From the NCBI GenBank assembly GCA_039908345.1, contig JAMOBD010000004.1:1-64000 (forward strand): a stretch of DNA of 64,000 nucleotides. Reading direction: 5' to 3'. Source of the DNA: Magnetospirillum sp. WYHS-4 (GTDB lineage: Bacteria > Pseudomonadota > Alphaproteobacteria > Rhodospirillales > GLO-3). A model generated the notes under the pieces. It had not been told where the DNA came from. It did no database searches and worked only from the letters and a program-made list of their open reading frames with translations. Of the stretch, positions 1 through 7,618 are shown piece after piece. Position numbers and translations under genes: made by a program. How positions within the stretch are numbered: position 1 is the first letter of the stretch; every line of letters starts with the position of its first letter.

Positions 1-213
1 GGGCGCTTCCGGCGGCGCCCCCTCGGCGGCGGGAGAGGCGGCGATCAACGATACCTCCAGGACTTCCACGGACGTCTCGGACGTCCCAGGCAGCCAGACC
101 ATGGCGACCAGCGCCCCGACATGCAGCAGGACGGCCAGCGCCGTCGCAGCGGCATCGAGTGCCGGCGTCGCGGTAGCGACGGTTGGATCCGGCAAGCGAC
201 CGATAACCGTCAT
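1..213 (-). CDS. TonB-like energy transducer, N-terminal part (runs off left edge)
   Basis: Only the first 71 codons are in the window. A single hydrophobic segment (LAVLLHVGALVAMVWLP, residues about 25-41) is followed by VEVLEVSLIAASP and then an Ala/Glu/Pro-rich run. This is the layout of TonB: an inner-membrane anchor, then a periplasmic linker. TonB passes ExbB/ExbD proton-motive energy to outer-membrane receptors. The gene lies 97 bases after a TonB-dependent receptor on the same strand, so it is probably co-transcribed with it. The diagnostic C-terminal TonB domain is outside the window, so the call rests on the N-terminus and context. Confidence 0.65.
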   Translation of the reverse strand, partial: MTVIGRLPDPTVATATPALDAAATALAVLLHVGALVAMVWLPGTSETSVEVLEVSLIAASPAAEGAPPEAP

Positions 214-310
214 GGCGGGACACCCCCCGGACGGGATATCCGCCGGGCCCCGGCGCAGAACACCCAAGGCACCGGCGGGAGATCGGTCCGGCAAGCGCCC
301 GGATACGTCA

Positions 311-2326
311 TCAGAACTTCACGCTGCCCCGCAGCCAGAACGTCTGCCCCGGCTCGTAGACGCGGACGTTGTCGGCGTATTCGGCCAAGTTCGACATGCC
401 GGTCAGGTTACCGGTCTTGCTGACATGTTCGGCGTAGCCCTTGTCGAAGATATTGTCGACGCCGGCCGTGAGGGCGACGCCCTCGAAAGGCCGCCACCCG
501 GCGTTGGCGGAAAAGACGGTGAAGCCGCCGGTCTGGCCGATGTCGGTGCTGATGACGTTGCCCCAGCCGGAATCGTACCGGTCCTGGCGCAGCGCGGCAC
601 GCATCAGCAGGCCGCCGAAGAAGGTCCGGTCGTCGTACTTGACCCCGAGCGTCGTGTTGAGCGGCGGCATCTGGGCCAGCGGCTTGCCGTCGGTCTCGTT
701 GGTGCCGCGCACATAGGCGAGGGTGCCCTCGACGGTCCAGTCCGTCAGGAATTTGTAGGACAACTCCGCCTCGCCGCCGACCGTGAAAGCATCGACGTTC
801 TTGCTCATGGCGCTGGAAACCAGGATGTAGTCTTCGGTGCGGGCGTAGAAGGCGGAAACCGATCCATGCCAAGTGGGCGTGGTGAACAGAGCCCCGATAT
901 CGACCTGATCCGTTTTTTCGGTGGCGACCGAGAAGGAAGCGATCGACTTGTTGCGCTCCCAGAAGTCGGGGGCTCGTTCCGCATGCCCGACCCCGACGTA
1001 GGCGGTCACAGGCAGGCCGAGGTCGACGTCTCGTTCATAGCGAACGAAGCCGGCGTGCAGCGAACGGTCATCGGTCAGGTTGGGGCCAACGTCGTGCTTG
1101 GTCGCATCGATGTGAGTAAGGCGGTAGCCGCCGATCACCCGGTCGACGTCGGTCAGGTCGTACTTGGCCTCGCCGAAGCCGGCAACCGTCTCGAAGCTCA
1201 GGTCGCGGACCCGCATCTTGCTGTCCAGCCCGACCCCGGTGAGATATTGGGTTCGCGTCTGGCTGCGCTTGGTGTGGTCGTCCGAGATGTAATCGGCGCC
1301 GAAGGTCAGCTTGAGATCGTCCACGGGTTTCATCTCGACGGACGCCTTGGCACCCTGCATAAGGTGATCCACTTGGGAAGCCGCCGTCGCCATGGTGCTC
1401 AGGGGCCGCAGCGAGTAGGTGTCCATGATGTGGTCGGCGTAGTTGTAGAAGGCCATCACGTTCACCTTGGCGAACAGGGGCGTCAGGTCCTTGCGGGTGA
1501 AGCGTAGGGTGTAGCCTTCGCGGTCGAACTGGGAGCCGTCCATACCGCCGGCGGCAGAGGCGGCTTCCGCCTCGCTGCGGTCGGCGACGGCCTCGAGGGT
1601 GGTCGACTTGTCCGGAGTCCAGCCGAGGATGGCCGAGCCGCTCTTGCGGTCGTAGAGCGAATGAACGGGGGTGCCATGACCGTCATGGTAGTCGTCGCTG
1701 AAGGAGCGGGTCCCGATCACCCGGATATAGCCCGGCTGGGCACCTCCGGTCAGGTCGAGGACTTGGTCGTTACGGTTACGGCTGCCGTAAAGGCCGGTGG
1801 CGTTGCCCCGGACCCCCAGCTTGTCGAACGGCTTGGTCTCGCGCTCGACGAGAACCGTGCCAAGCGCGGTGCCGCCATGGACGACGCTTTGCGGCCCTTT
1901 CAGCACCGTCAGCTTGTCGAAGGATTCGGGAAAGATGTAGGCCGTCGGTGGGTCCATGCGGTTCGGGCAACCCCCGAACAGCGGCGCGTCGTCGAGCAGT
2001 ACGTTGAGCCGCGATCCCCCCTGGCCGCGCAGCAGCGGCTCGCCGTCGATGCCGCCCTGGCGCACCACGGTGAAGCCGGGGATGTTCTTCAGGTACCCGG
2101 CACCGTCGGCCGGCGGCACCGGCTGGCGGGGGTTCTTCGAATCGGTCTCGACGACCAGCGGCTCGGTTACCTTGGGCGCGGTGACCACGACTTCGTCCAT
2201 GATGGTTGGGGCGGGCTCGTTGGCGGGCGGCGTCTGGGATTCGTCGGCGCGGACCGCGGACCCGCAGGCCACCGCGGCGGCCGCCAGGGCGGCCAGAGCG
2301 GCCCGGCTGCGATAGATGGGAGACAT
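311..2326 (-). CDS. TonB-dependent outer-membrane receptor, copper-receptor (OprC/NosA) type
   Basis: A 671-residue outer-membrane receptor. It has a signal peptide to about residue 27 (ALAALAAAAVACGSAVRA), a TonB-box-like DEVVVTAP at 44-51, a plug with IPGFTVVRQGG and LLRGQGG, then a long beta-barrel ending in a terminal Phe (GSVKF). GGCPNRMDPPTAYIFPES (residues 118-135) is the motif I associate with TonB-dependent copper receptors such as OprC/NosA. It would bind copper or a copper complex and import it with TonB. I start at the ATG that gives the signal peptide; the open frame extends upstream but has no signal there. A DUF2946 gene precedes it and a tonB-like gene follows. The copper specificity comes from family resemblance only. 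Confidence 0.88.
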   Translation of the reverse strand: MSPIYRSRAALAALAAAAVACGSAVRADESQTPPANEPAPTIMDEVVVTAPKVTEPLVVETDSKNPRQPVPPADGAGYLKNIPGFTVVRQGGIDGEPLLRGQGGSRLNVLLDDAPLFGGCPNRMDPPTAYIFPESFDKLTVLKGPQSVVHGGTALGTVLVERETKPFDKLGVRGNATGLYGSRNRNDQVLDLTGGAQPGYIRVIGTRSFSDDYHDGHGTPVHSLYDRKSGSAILGWTPDKSTTLEAVADRSEAEAASAAGGMDGSQFDREGYTLRFTRKDLTPLFAKVNVMAFYNYADHIMDTYSLRPLSTMATAASQVDHLMQGAKASVEMKPVDDLKLTFGADYISDDHTKRSQTRTQYLTGVGLDSKMRVRDLSFETVAGFGEAKYDLTDVDRVIGGYRLTHIDATKHDVGPNLTDDRSLHAGFVRYERDVDLGLPVTAYVGVGHAERAPDFWERNKSIASFSVATEKTDQVDIGALFTTPTWHGSVSAFYARTEDYILVSSAMSKNVDAFTVGGEAELSYKFLTDWTVEGTLAYVRGTNETDGKPLAQMPPLNTTLGVKYDDRTFFGGLLMRAALRQDRYDSGWGNVISTDIGQTGGFTVFSANAGWRPFEGVALTAGVDNIFDKGYAEHVSKTGNLTGMSNLAEYADNVRVYEPGQTFWLRGSVKF

Positions 2327-2415
2327 GGGACTTCCTTCTGTCCAATGGAGCTGGAACCGCGACGACACCGCAGCCCCAGCGCAAGGGCGACGAAAGCCGC
2401 GGAAGACCGGATGGA

Positions 2416-2862
2416 TCAGACGGAAGTGGGCGGAGCCTGGGACCGGATCGGCAGGCAGGAGGCGGCGGGCGGGGCGCGATCGGCTCCCGTGCCTTTTTGG
2501 ACGCTGGGAATGGCCGCCGTCGTCGGTGCGACCAGGATTCCCACCAGCACCAGCAGGACCGGCGCGGTCCCGGCCGACAGTTGGACGGGGCAAACCGGGC
2601 AGGCCGGGCAATAGCCCTTCCCGGCGCCGCCGCCGGACTCGTCCGGAACCTGGACGGGCATGGCCTGCAAGCCGTGGGCGGTGCAGATCTCGACCCATTC
2701 GACCCGGGTGAATCCGGCCGCCTGCAAGCTGGGAGCATAGAGAATGTTGGCCGCCAAGTTGAGCACGACGGCCAGCAACGTCAGCCAAGCGCCGACGCGA
2801 CGCCGACGCGGCAGAACGCTAACCAAACCCGGCAATGCGCGAAACCGCGCCACCCTCGTCAC
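2416..2862 (-). CDS. DUF2946-type small Cys-rich protein upstream of the copper receptor
   Basis: A 148-residue protein with a GTG start directly behind a GGAGGGGG ribosome-binding site. It has an N-terminal hydrophobic segment (LTLLAVVLNLAANIL), an ICTAHG motif, a CPACPVCP cysteine cluster and a second hydrophobic stretch (APVLLVLVGILVAP). CTAHG followed by a CP-x-CP cluster is what I know from DUF2946, which is often encoded next to TonB copper receptors; its biochemical role is unknown. It is 89 bases upstream of the receptor on the same strand, consistent with one operon. The cysteine and histidine motifs suggest metal binding in or at the membrane, which is inference. Confidence 0.75.
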   Translation of the reverse strand: MTRVARFRALPGLVSVLPRRRRVGAWLTLLAVVLNLAANILYAPSLQAAGFTRVEWVEICTAHGLQAMPVQVPDESGGGAGKGYCPACPVCPVQLSAGTAPVLLVLVGILVAPTTAAIPSVQKGTGADRAPPAASCLPIRSQAPPTSV

Positions 2863-2957
2863 GCCCCCTCCGATACCCCTACCCCCGGTAGTTTTCCCGA
2901 GGGCCGGCCATGGTTATCGAAATCGCCAGTCGTTTGCAAGTCGATTCACAAATACGA

Positions 2958-2983
2958 AAGCCCCGGCCGTGGGGCCGGGGCTT
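2958..2983 (-). terminator. Terminator of the first cold-shock gene
   Basis: A perfect 11-bp inverted repeat (AAGCCCCGGCC / GGCCGGGGCTT) with a 4-base loop sits 34 bases after the stop of the cold-shock gene. In the minus direction it is followed by a short T-rich stretch (TTTCGTATTTG). Confidence 0.7.
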
Positions 2984-3017
2984 GGAGGTACCTTAGCGGT
3001 GCCCGCCGGAAGTCCGG

Positions 3018-3221
3018 TCAGGCGAGCTTGAGGTTACCAGCGGCGGTCTTGCCGCGCTCGGTGAGGAGGTCGTAGGACACGGCCTGCCCCTCGTTGAGGG
3101 CTCGCAGCCCTGCGCGCTCGACAGCGCTGATATGGACGAACACGTCCTTGGACCCGTCGGAGGGCTGGATGAAGCCATAGCCCTTCTGGGTATTGAACCA
3201 CTTTACGGTACCGGTAGCCAT
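3018..3221 (-). CDS. Cold-shock protein (CspA family), copy 1
   Basis: A 67-residue single cold-shock domain with RNP1 KGYGFIQ and RNP2 DVFVHISAV, the nucleic-acid binding motifs of CspA-family RNA chaperones. The chosen ATG begins [10 protein letters not shown], the usual start of alphaproteobacterial Csp proteins, with AGGAGA nine bases upstream. It differs from the copy about 450 bases away at only four of 67 residues (Tyr/Phe, Ala/Ser, Tyr/Phe, Leu/Val), so the two are a recent tandem duplication. It has its own terminator and a conserved upstream leader, so it is probably a separate transcription unit. Confidence 0.95.
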   Translation of the reverse strand: MATGTVKWFNTQKGYGFIQPSDGSKDVFVHISAVERAGLRALNEGQAVSYDLLTERGKTAAGNLKLA

Positions 3222-3295
3222 CGTCTCTCGTCTCCTGAACACGCCTCAGCACAGCTTCGGCTGCCACGCGACCATCGCATGGCTTGGTAAAGCCT

Positions 3296-3355
3296 GGATT
3301 TTTGGGGGAGTGTCAGTCGTGGCCCCCGGAGGGCCGAACAAGCACGCGCGCCAAA
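3296..3355 (-). promoter_or_regulatory. Conserved leader block upstream of csp copy 1
   Basis: This 60-base block, 75-134 bases before the csp start, is closely repeated at the same distance before csp copy 2. The shared core is CCGAACAAGCACGCG plus a GGATTTT-G-rich-GTGTC part. It probably holds the promoter or the structured cold-shock 5' leader. No clear sigma-70 boxes were picked out. Confidence 0.5.
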
Positions 3356-3428
3356 AACGCCATGGCGCCGACAGCAAACACCATCGCCGCATGTCTGTCA
3401 ACGGGAAACGATAAGGAGCGGACCGGTA

Positions 3429-3457
3429 CGGCGCGGCCCCCGTTGGGAGCCGCGCCG
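3429..3457 (-). terminator. Terminator-like hairpin after csp copy 2
   Basis: A 9-bp perfect stem (CGGCGCGGC / GCCGCGCCG) with an 11-base loop lies 17 bases after the stop of csp copy 2 in the minus direction. There is no clear T-run after it, so the efficiency is uncertain. Confidence 0.5.
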
Positions 3458-3473
3458 CGAGCCGGAAATCCGG

Positions 3474-3677
3474 TTAGGCGAGCTTCAGGTTACCGGCGGC
3501 GGTCTTGCCGCGCTCGGTCACCAGATCGAAGGACACGGCCTGCCCCTCGTTGAGGGAACGCAGACCAGCGCGCTCGACGGCGCTGATGTGGACGAACACG
3601 TCCTTGGAGCCATCCGAAGGCTGGATGAAGCCGAAACCCTTCTGGGTGTTGAACCACTTTACGGTACCGGTAGCCAT
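3474..3677 (-). CDS. Cold-shock protein (CspA family), copy 2
   Basis: A 67-residue cold-shock domain with RNP1 KGFGFIQ and RNP2 DVFVHISAV, 63/67 identical to copy 1. It starts [10 protein letters not shown], and the ribosome-binding block (TTCAGGAGACGAGA) is shared with copy 1. The duplication therefore covers the gene, the ribosome-binding region and the upstream leader. Expected role: an RNA chaperone that melts mRNA structure at low temperature or during growth transitions. Which copy is cold-induced cannot be seen. Confidence 0.95.
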   Translation of the reverse strand: MATGTVKWFNTQKGFGFIQPSDGSKDVFVHISAVERAGLRSLNEGQAVSFDLVTERGKTAAGNLKLA

Positions 3678-3748
3678 AGTATCTCGTCTCCTGAACAGGC
3701 ATCTGCATGCGTTAGCGGCCCCGCTGAGGTGCGGGACCCGTTGAATCC

Positions 3749-3808
3749 GGATTTTGGGGAGTGTCTCGATCAAGGGCCCCGAAGGACCGAACAAGCACGC
3801 GAGCCAAA
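3749..3808 (-). promoter_or_regulatory. Conserved leader block upstream of csp copy 2
   Basis: Second copy of the block found before csp copy 1, at 72-131 bases from the start codon. CCGAACAAGCACGCG is identical in both. Preservation of sequence and spacing suggests a shared promoter or cold-responsive leader. Confidence 0.5.
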
Positions 3809-3879
3809 TTCCTAGACCCCCCAAGGGAACGCCATTGCATCGCGAGTGTCAATGGAAATCGCCAATAAAAATGAAATCA

Positions 3880-4725
3880 TCATTCCGGAACCAACCAATC
3901 GAGCCGGAATCCGCCCCCCGGCTCCTGGGCCAGAGCCTCGGCCAGCCAGGGCAGCAAGCCGGCCAAGGCTTCCTCCATCTTCCACGGCGGGTTGACCAGA
4001 ACGAGGCCGGAACCGCTCAATACCGTAACGTCCTTGTCGGAACGCACCCGCAGTTCGACCGCCAGGATGCGGCGGATATCGCCGGCCCGCAGGTCGCGAT
4101 GGAAGGCTTCCACCTCGCGCCGGTCCTTGATCGGATACCAAAGAAGGAACTGTCCGGTGGCGAATCGCCGATGTCCCTCCCTCAGCGCGCGATGCAGGCG
4201 CTGGAACTCTCCGGGCGCCTCGAACGGCGGATCGACCAGCGCCAAGCCCCGCCGCTCCGCGGGCGGCAACTGGGCCCTGATCTCCGTCCAGCCGTCGCCC
4301 TCGCGCACACGGACCTGGGGATCGCCGCGGAATTCGGCGGTCAGCGTCGCCGCGTCGACCGGATGCAGCTCGCAAACCGTCAACCGGTCGCCGGGACGCA
4401 ATAGCGCCCGCACCAGACGGGGTGAGCCGGGATAGAAGCGAGGAGGTCCATCCCCTCCCTCGTTGGCCGACGCCACAGCCGCCAAATAGGGTGCCAACGC
4501 GGGATGGGGAGCCGGGTGGGCGAGCAGGCGCCGGATACCGGACTCCGCCTCGCCGGTCTTCAGCGCCTCGGCGGCGAACAGATCGTAGAGTCCCAGGCCG
4601 CCATGAGTATCCAGCACGGCGAAGGGCTTGTCCTTTTCCTTCAGCCGCTCGATCAGCAGCGCCAGCACCGCGTGCTTGAGAACATCGGCGAAATTTCCGG
4701 CATGGAAGGCATGGCGGTAGTTCAT
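3880..4725 (-). CDS. rlmJ: 23S rRNA (adenine2030-N6)-methyltransferase
   Basis: A 281-residue protein beginning MNYRHAFHAGNFADVLKH, the typical RlmJ start, with the catalytic LVDPPFE (DPPF) motif of N6-adenine methyltransferases and a DTHGGLGLYDL segment near the SAM site. RlmJ methylates A2030 of 23S rRNA before the ribosome is fully assembled. The length matches the E. coli family (about 280). It follows a small hypothetical gene on the same strand with a 115-base gap. The start is fixed by the conserved N-terminus. Confidence 0.95.
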   Translation of the reverse strand: MNYRHAFHAGNFADVLKHAVLALLIERLKEKDKPFAVLDTHGGLGLYDLFAAEALKTGEAESGIRRLLAHPAPHPALAPYLAAVASANEGGDGPPRFYPGSPRLVRALLRPGDRLTVCELHPVDAATLTAEFRGDPQVRVREGDGWTEIRAQLPPAERRGLALVDPPFEAPGEFQRLHRALREGHRRFATGQFLLWYPIKDRREVEAFHRDLRAGDIRRILAVELRVRSDKDVTVLSGSGLVLVNPPWKMEEALAGLLPWLAEALAQEPGGGFRLDWLVPE

Positions 4726-4840
4726 GGCTGTCCCCAGGACACCGACAGTGTCCCCTTTCCTGGCGAGAAGTGACGTCGCCCCGCCGAATATTCAATCGAA
4801 ATCGGGGTTGTACCGCAACAGCGCCTGGCCGAGGGGCCGA

Positions 4841-5050
4841 TCAACGGCCGTGCAGGGCTTTCGCGTCGGCTTCCAGGCGGCGGGCCGCCGTCATCAGTTC
4901 GTCATCATGGGTCGAATGGCAGAGAGCCGCGTATCGCAGTCGGGCCGCGATCAAGCCCCAGAGGCACATCACATTGCCGCAGTACCTGCGGTTCCGTACC
5001 GCCGCGCCGCAGGCGTCGGCCATAACCTGTCGCATCGTTTCGCCGCTCAT
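4841..5050 (-). CDS. Small hypothetical protein, paralogue A (69 aa)
   Basis: Family not recognised. The 69-residue protein aligns end to end with the gene 120 bases upstream (paralogue B), with about 34 identical positions and the same length. Conserved features are VRNRR-x-C, a later Cys-Leu-x-Gly-Leu, and AARLRY, followed by a Glu/Asp/Ala-rich helix. Two conserved cysteines and many arginines could suit nucleic-acid binding or a membrane-surface helix; this is speculative. A TTGACG/TATGAC promoter lies just upstream. Conservation between the copies supports both being real genes. Confidence 0.75.
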   Translation of the reverse strand: MSGETMRQVMADACGAAVRNRRYCGNVMCLWGLIAARLRYAALCHSTHDDELMTAARRLEADAKALHGR

Positions 5051-5083
5051 GACGCACCCGTCGCCGCCTCGCCGGCATTGCGA

Positions 5084-5111
5084 GTCATAATTATTCTTGA
5101 ATTTACGTCAA
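5084..5111 (-). promoter_or_regulatory. Sigma-70-like promoter of small paralogue A
   Basis: Minus-strand TTGACG, 16-base AT-rich spacer, TATGAC, in an AT-rich pocket of a GC-rich window. The predicted start site is about 25 bases before the start codon. Confidence 0.55.
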
Positions 5112-5171
5112 GGGATAATTCCTGCGGCCACGGGAATATCGCGGGGCTTTACCGTAACCCGATCGGGCGGA

Positions 5172-5381
5172 TCAAAGGGTTCCCATGGCCTCCGCATCGG
5201 CATCCACCCGGCGTGCCGCCGCCTCAAGGCCTGGAGCGAGCGTCCGATTCCTGAGCGCCAGGTAACGCAGTCTTGCGGCCAACAAGCCGGAAAGACATTT
5301 CAAATCGCTGCAAAGTCTCCGGTTCCGTACCATCCAGGTCGCCGCTTCCGCCATCACGCGCCGGAAATCGCTGCTTTGCAT
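5172..5381 (-). CDS. Small hypothetical protein, paralogue B (69 aa)
   Basis: This 69-residue protein matches paralogue A along its full length: VMA-E-A, VRNRRLC, CLSGLLAARLRY, AARR-x-DADA. The open frame runs further upstream, but the start used here gives the same N-terminus and length as the paralogue. Function unknown. The pair with an AT-rich intergenic region is a local tandem duplication. Confidence 0.72.
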   Translation of the reverse strand: MQSSDFRRVMAEAATWMVRNRRLCSDLKCLSGLLAARLRYLALRNRTLAPGLEAAARRVDADAEAMGTL

Positions 5382-5521
5382 GACCGCCCCCTTTTCTTCC
5401 GTCGTCGGGCCCCGATCTAAGGTGATTCGCCCTGCCGGTCTAGATGAAGTCCGTGAATTTTGTGTGAATATGACGGCTCCGCAGCCGTCATCGGCATCCC
5501 GGCATGGCCGCGGCGGCCCGC

Positions 5522-6106
5522 TCATTCATCGGCGGTGGAATCGGGGCTGGAGCCCTTGCGCATTTCGTCGGAATAGCCGAAGCGCGACAGGTCCTTGATC
5601 CGCATGGGATAGAGGATCCCGTCCAGGTGGTCGCATTCATGTTGCACGACCCGGGCGTGGAAACCGCGGGCGATCCGGTCAACCGTCCGCCCTTCGAGAT
5701 CCAACCCCCGGTAGCGGATACGCATGTAGCGCGGCACGGGCCCGCTCATCCCCGGCAGGGACAGGCACCCCTCGTAGGCTTCCGCCATTTCCTCGCCCAG
5801 GGGTTCTATGACGGGATTGATCAGGGCGGTGAGCGGCACCGGCCCTCCCTCCGGGTCGGGATCGTCGCCTAGCCCGGCCGCCCGGTAGCGCTCGGCGGCC
5901 GCGCGCGCCTCGGGGACGAAGAAGATGACCAGACGCAGGGGAATATGGACCTGCGGCGCCGCCAGGCCCACCCCACCGGCATCCCTCAGCGTATCCACCA
6001 TATCGACGACCAGCGCGGCGATCTCGGGTGCGGTGGGATCGGCCACCGGCTGGGCGGGGGCTGCCAGGACCGGGTGTCCCATGCGGGCGATCTTCAGAAT
6101 GGACAT
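5522..6106 (-). CDS. def: Peptide deformylase
   Basis: A 194-residue metalloenzyme that removes the N-terminal formyl group from new proteins. All three family motifs are present: GVGLAAPQV (GxGLAAxQ, residues 45-53), EGCLSLP (metal-ligand Cys) and QHECDHLDG (HExxDH with the catalytic Glu and two His ligands). The start MSILKIARMGHPVL is typical; a Met seven codons upstream is less likely. No fmt gene is adjacent, unlike the usual def-fmt pair, so this may be a second, separately placed copy. The insertion around DDPDPEGGPVP between motifs 1 and 2 suggests a type-3-like alphaproteobacterial deformylase. Confidence 0.95.
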   Translation of the reverse strand: MSILKIARMGHPVLAAPAQPVADPTAPEIAALVVDMVDTLRDAGGVGLAAPQVHIPLRLVIFFVPEARAAAERYRAAGLGDDPDPEGGPVPLTALINPVIEPLGEEMAEAYEGCLSLPGMSGPVPRYMRIRYRGLDLEGRTVDRIARGFHARVVQHECDHLDGILYPMRIKDLSRFGYSDEMRKGSSPDSTADE

Positions 6107-6264
6107 GCTCCGATAATGGCGCGGCATCCGGGGTTTTCCAAGCCCTTCGCTTCAGCCCCCTTCTCGGCCCTTCACAGCCGCTTCGGGATATGCTAGAAGC
6201 CCCTCCCTCCGGAGCGTAAGGGCGTTCCGGCAGATATCTTGTTGGCAAAGGAAGGTCGTTCAAC

Positions 6265-6468
6265 GTGCAGGTCATTGTCCGCGACAACAATGTCGATCAG
6301 GCCCTCAAGGCGCTCAAGAAGAAGATGCAGCGCGAGGGTATCTTCCGCGAGATGAAGCTCCGCCGCTCTTTCGAGAAGCCCTCCGAGCGCAAGGCGCGCG
6401 AAAAGGCCGAGGCCGTCCGCCGCGCCCGCAAGCTGGAACGCAAGCGCCTCGAACGCGAAGGCTTCTGA
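6265..6468 (+). CDS. rpsU: 30S ribosomal protein bS21
   Basis: A 67-residue basic protein, [20 protein letters not shown], with the Arg/Lys-rich C-terminal helix typical of bS21, which sits near the anti-Shine-Dalgarno end of 16S rRNA. It uses a GTG start behind AAAGGAAGG. The length matches alphaproteobacterial bS21. It is monocistronic, diverging from def and followed by a terminator-like hairpin. Confidence 0.97.
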   Translation: MQVIVRDNNVDQALKALKKKMQREGIFREMKLRRSFEKPSERKAREKAEAVRRARKLERKRLEREGF

Positions 6469-6500
6469 GCCTTTCGCCACCCTCTCGACCCGCCTTGAAG

Positions 6501-6530
6501 CGCACTCGCGGCGATCGCCGGGGTGCGTTT
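6501..6530 (+). terminator. Terminator of rpsU
   Basis: An imperfect hairpin whose arms are CGCAC / GTGCG with an inner CGGC / GCCG is followed by TTTTCG, 32 bases after the rpsU stop. Confidence 0.6.
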
Positions 6531-6658
6531 TCGCTTGGCTGATGAACTTCCTTCTCGAAGCGGCGCCCGGCCCCCAAGCCTTGGCGAACAGGCCTTCCCC
6601 CGACTTTTGAATCGGACTAAGGTGTCCAGCCCGCGCGATCAAGGACAGGGAGCCCGCA

Positions 6659-7093
6659 ATGAAGATCCGCACCATCATGGCCCGCAAGCACCGCGACCTG
6701 CTGACGCTCCGGCCCGAAGACACCATCCAGACGGCCTGCACGCTGCTGACCACCAACAAGATCGGCGCTCTGCCGGTGCGGGATTCCGACGGCCATCTGG
6801 TGGGCATCCTGTCCGAACGCGACATCGTCAAGGGTATCTACAAGAAGGGCAATCTCGTCCCCGGCCTGCTGGTCGGCGAACTGATGACCCGCAATGTGCG
6901 CACCTGCGCCCCCGACGACGACGTGAAGGCGGTGATGGAATCCATGCATGCCAACCGTTTCCGCCACATGCCGGTGGTCGACGATGGGGAACTGGTCGGC
7001 ATGGTGAGCCAGGGCGACGTGGTCCAGCTCCGCCTGGAACAATCGGAAATGGAAGCCGGCCTGATGCGCGACATCGCCATCGCCCGCCGATAG
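6659..7093 (+). CDS. Two-CBS-domain protein
   Basis: 144 residues made almost wholly of two CBS domains. The first covers about residues 6-62 (TIMARKHRDLLTL to GILSERDIVKGI) and the second 73-135 (LMTRNVRTCAPDDDVKAV to GMVSQGDVVQL). Paired CBS domains form a Bateman module that binds adenine nucleotides or similar ligands and usually senses energy state. There is no attached effector domain, so it would act through a partner. AGGGAGCCCGC precedes the ATG. Confidence 0.9.
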   Translation: MKIRTIMARKHRDLLTLRPEDTIQTACTLLTTNKIGALPVRDSDGHLVGILSERDIVKGIYKKGNLVPGLLVGELMTRNVRTCAPDDDVKAVMESMHANRFRHMPVVDDGELVGMVSQGDVVQLRLEQSEMEAGLMRDIAIARR

Positions 7094-7100
7094 GCCGGCG

Positions 7101-7310
7101 ATGGGCGAAGGGCACGGCGGCTGGGGCTGCCCGCACGAACGTGGCGGCCGATGCGCCAAGGTCGCAGGACGGGCCTGCGATCCCGGCATGAAGGGCTGCG
7201 TCCTGCACGGCCGCTTCCGCTTCGCCAACAGCACGGAAAAGAACGCGGGCATCGCCGTCCGGACGCGTGCCGAGCGGCACAAGGCCTTGAAGGACAGCCC
7301 GGCCGGTTGA
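7101..7310 (+). CDS. Small Cys-rich conserved protein
   Basis: 69 residues, seven bases after the CBS gene. The N-terminal half carries four cysteines in GCPHERGGRCAKV and ACDPGMKGCVLHGRF, a spacing suggestive of a small metal site. GMKGCVL-x-GRF-x-FAN resembles a short conserved protein of alphaproteobacteria, but I cannot name the family. The start lacks a strong ribosome-binding site, so translation may be coupled to the CBS gene. Confidence 0.55.
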   Translation: MGEGHGGWGCPHERGGRCAKVAGRACDPGMKGCVLHGRFRFANSTEKNAGIAVRTRAERHKALKDSPAG

Positions 7311-7341
7311 CGGCCAAACGGCCGGGGCGCATAGTCTAGCC

Positions 7342-7608
7342 ATGACGACGATCACCTTCGACACGTTGAAATTCGTCCACAGGCTGCGGGATGGGGGATT
7401 TCCCGAACCCCAGGCGGAAGCCATTGCCGAGGCCTTCAAGGACGCCACGGGCGACGCCGAACTGGCGACCAGGCGGGACGTCGAACGCCTCGAAGCCCGG
7501 ATGGATGCCCGTTTCGAGCGGATCGATGGCGAATTGAAGCTCAACCGCTGGATGACCGGCCTGCTTTTGGCCGGGGTGATGTCGCTGATCCTCAAGGCCT
7601 TCTTCTAG
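7342..7608 (+). CDS. DUF1640-like coiled-coil membrane-anchored small protein
   Basis: 88 residues. The start MTTITFDTLKFVHRLRDGGF and a predicted helical coiled coil (RRDVERLEARMDARFERIDGELKL, cut here in sense only as a long charged heptad region, residues 44-67) are followed by one C-terminal membrane segment (WMTGLLLAGVMSLIL). This is the layout of short bacterial DUF1640/CCDC90-like proteins. Function unknown. It is 10 bases upstream of thpR and probably co-transcribed. Confidence 0.75.
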   Translation: MTTITFDTLKFVHRLRDGGFPEPQAEAIAEAFKDATGDAELATRRDVERLEARMDARFERIDGELKLNRWMTGLLLAGVMSLILKAFF

Positions 7609-7618
7609 GGCCAACCCC

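Noticed and set aside
2327-2788. 154-residue N-terminal extension of the TonB receptor frame
   Set aside because: The extension overlaps the DUF2946 gene, lacks a signal peptide, and the internal ATG is followed by a clear one.
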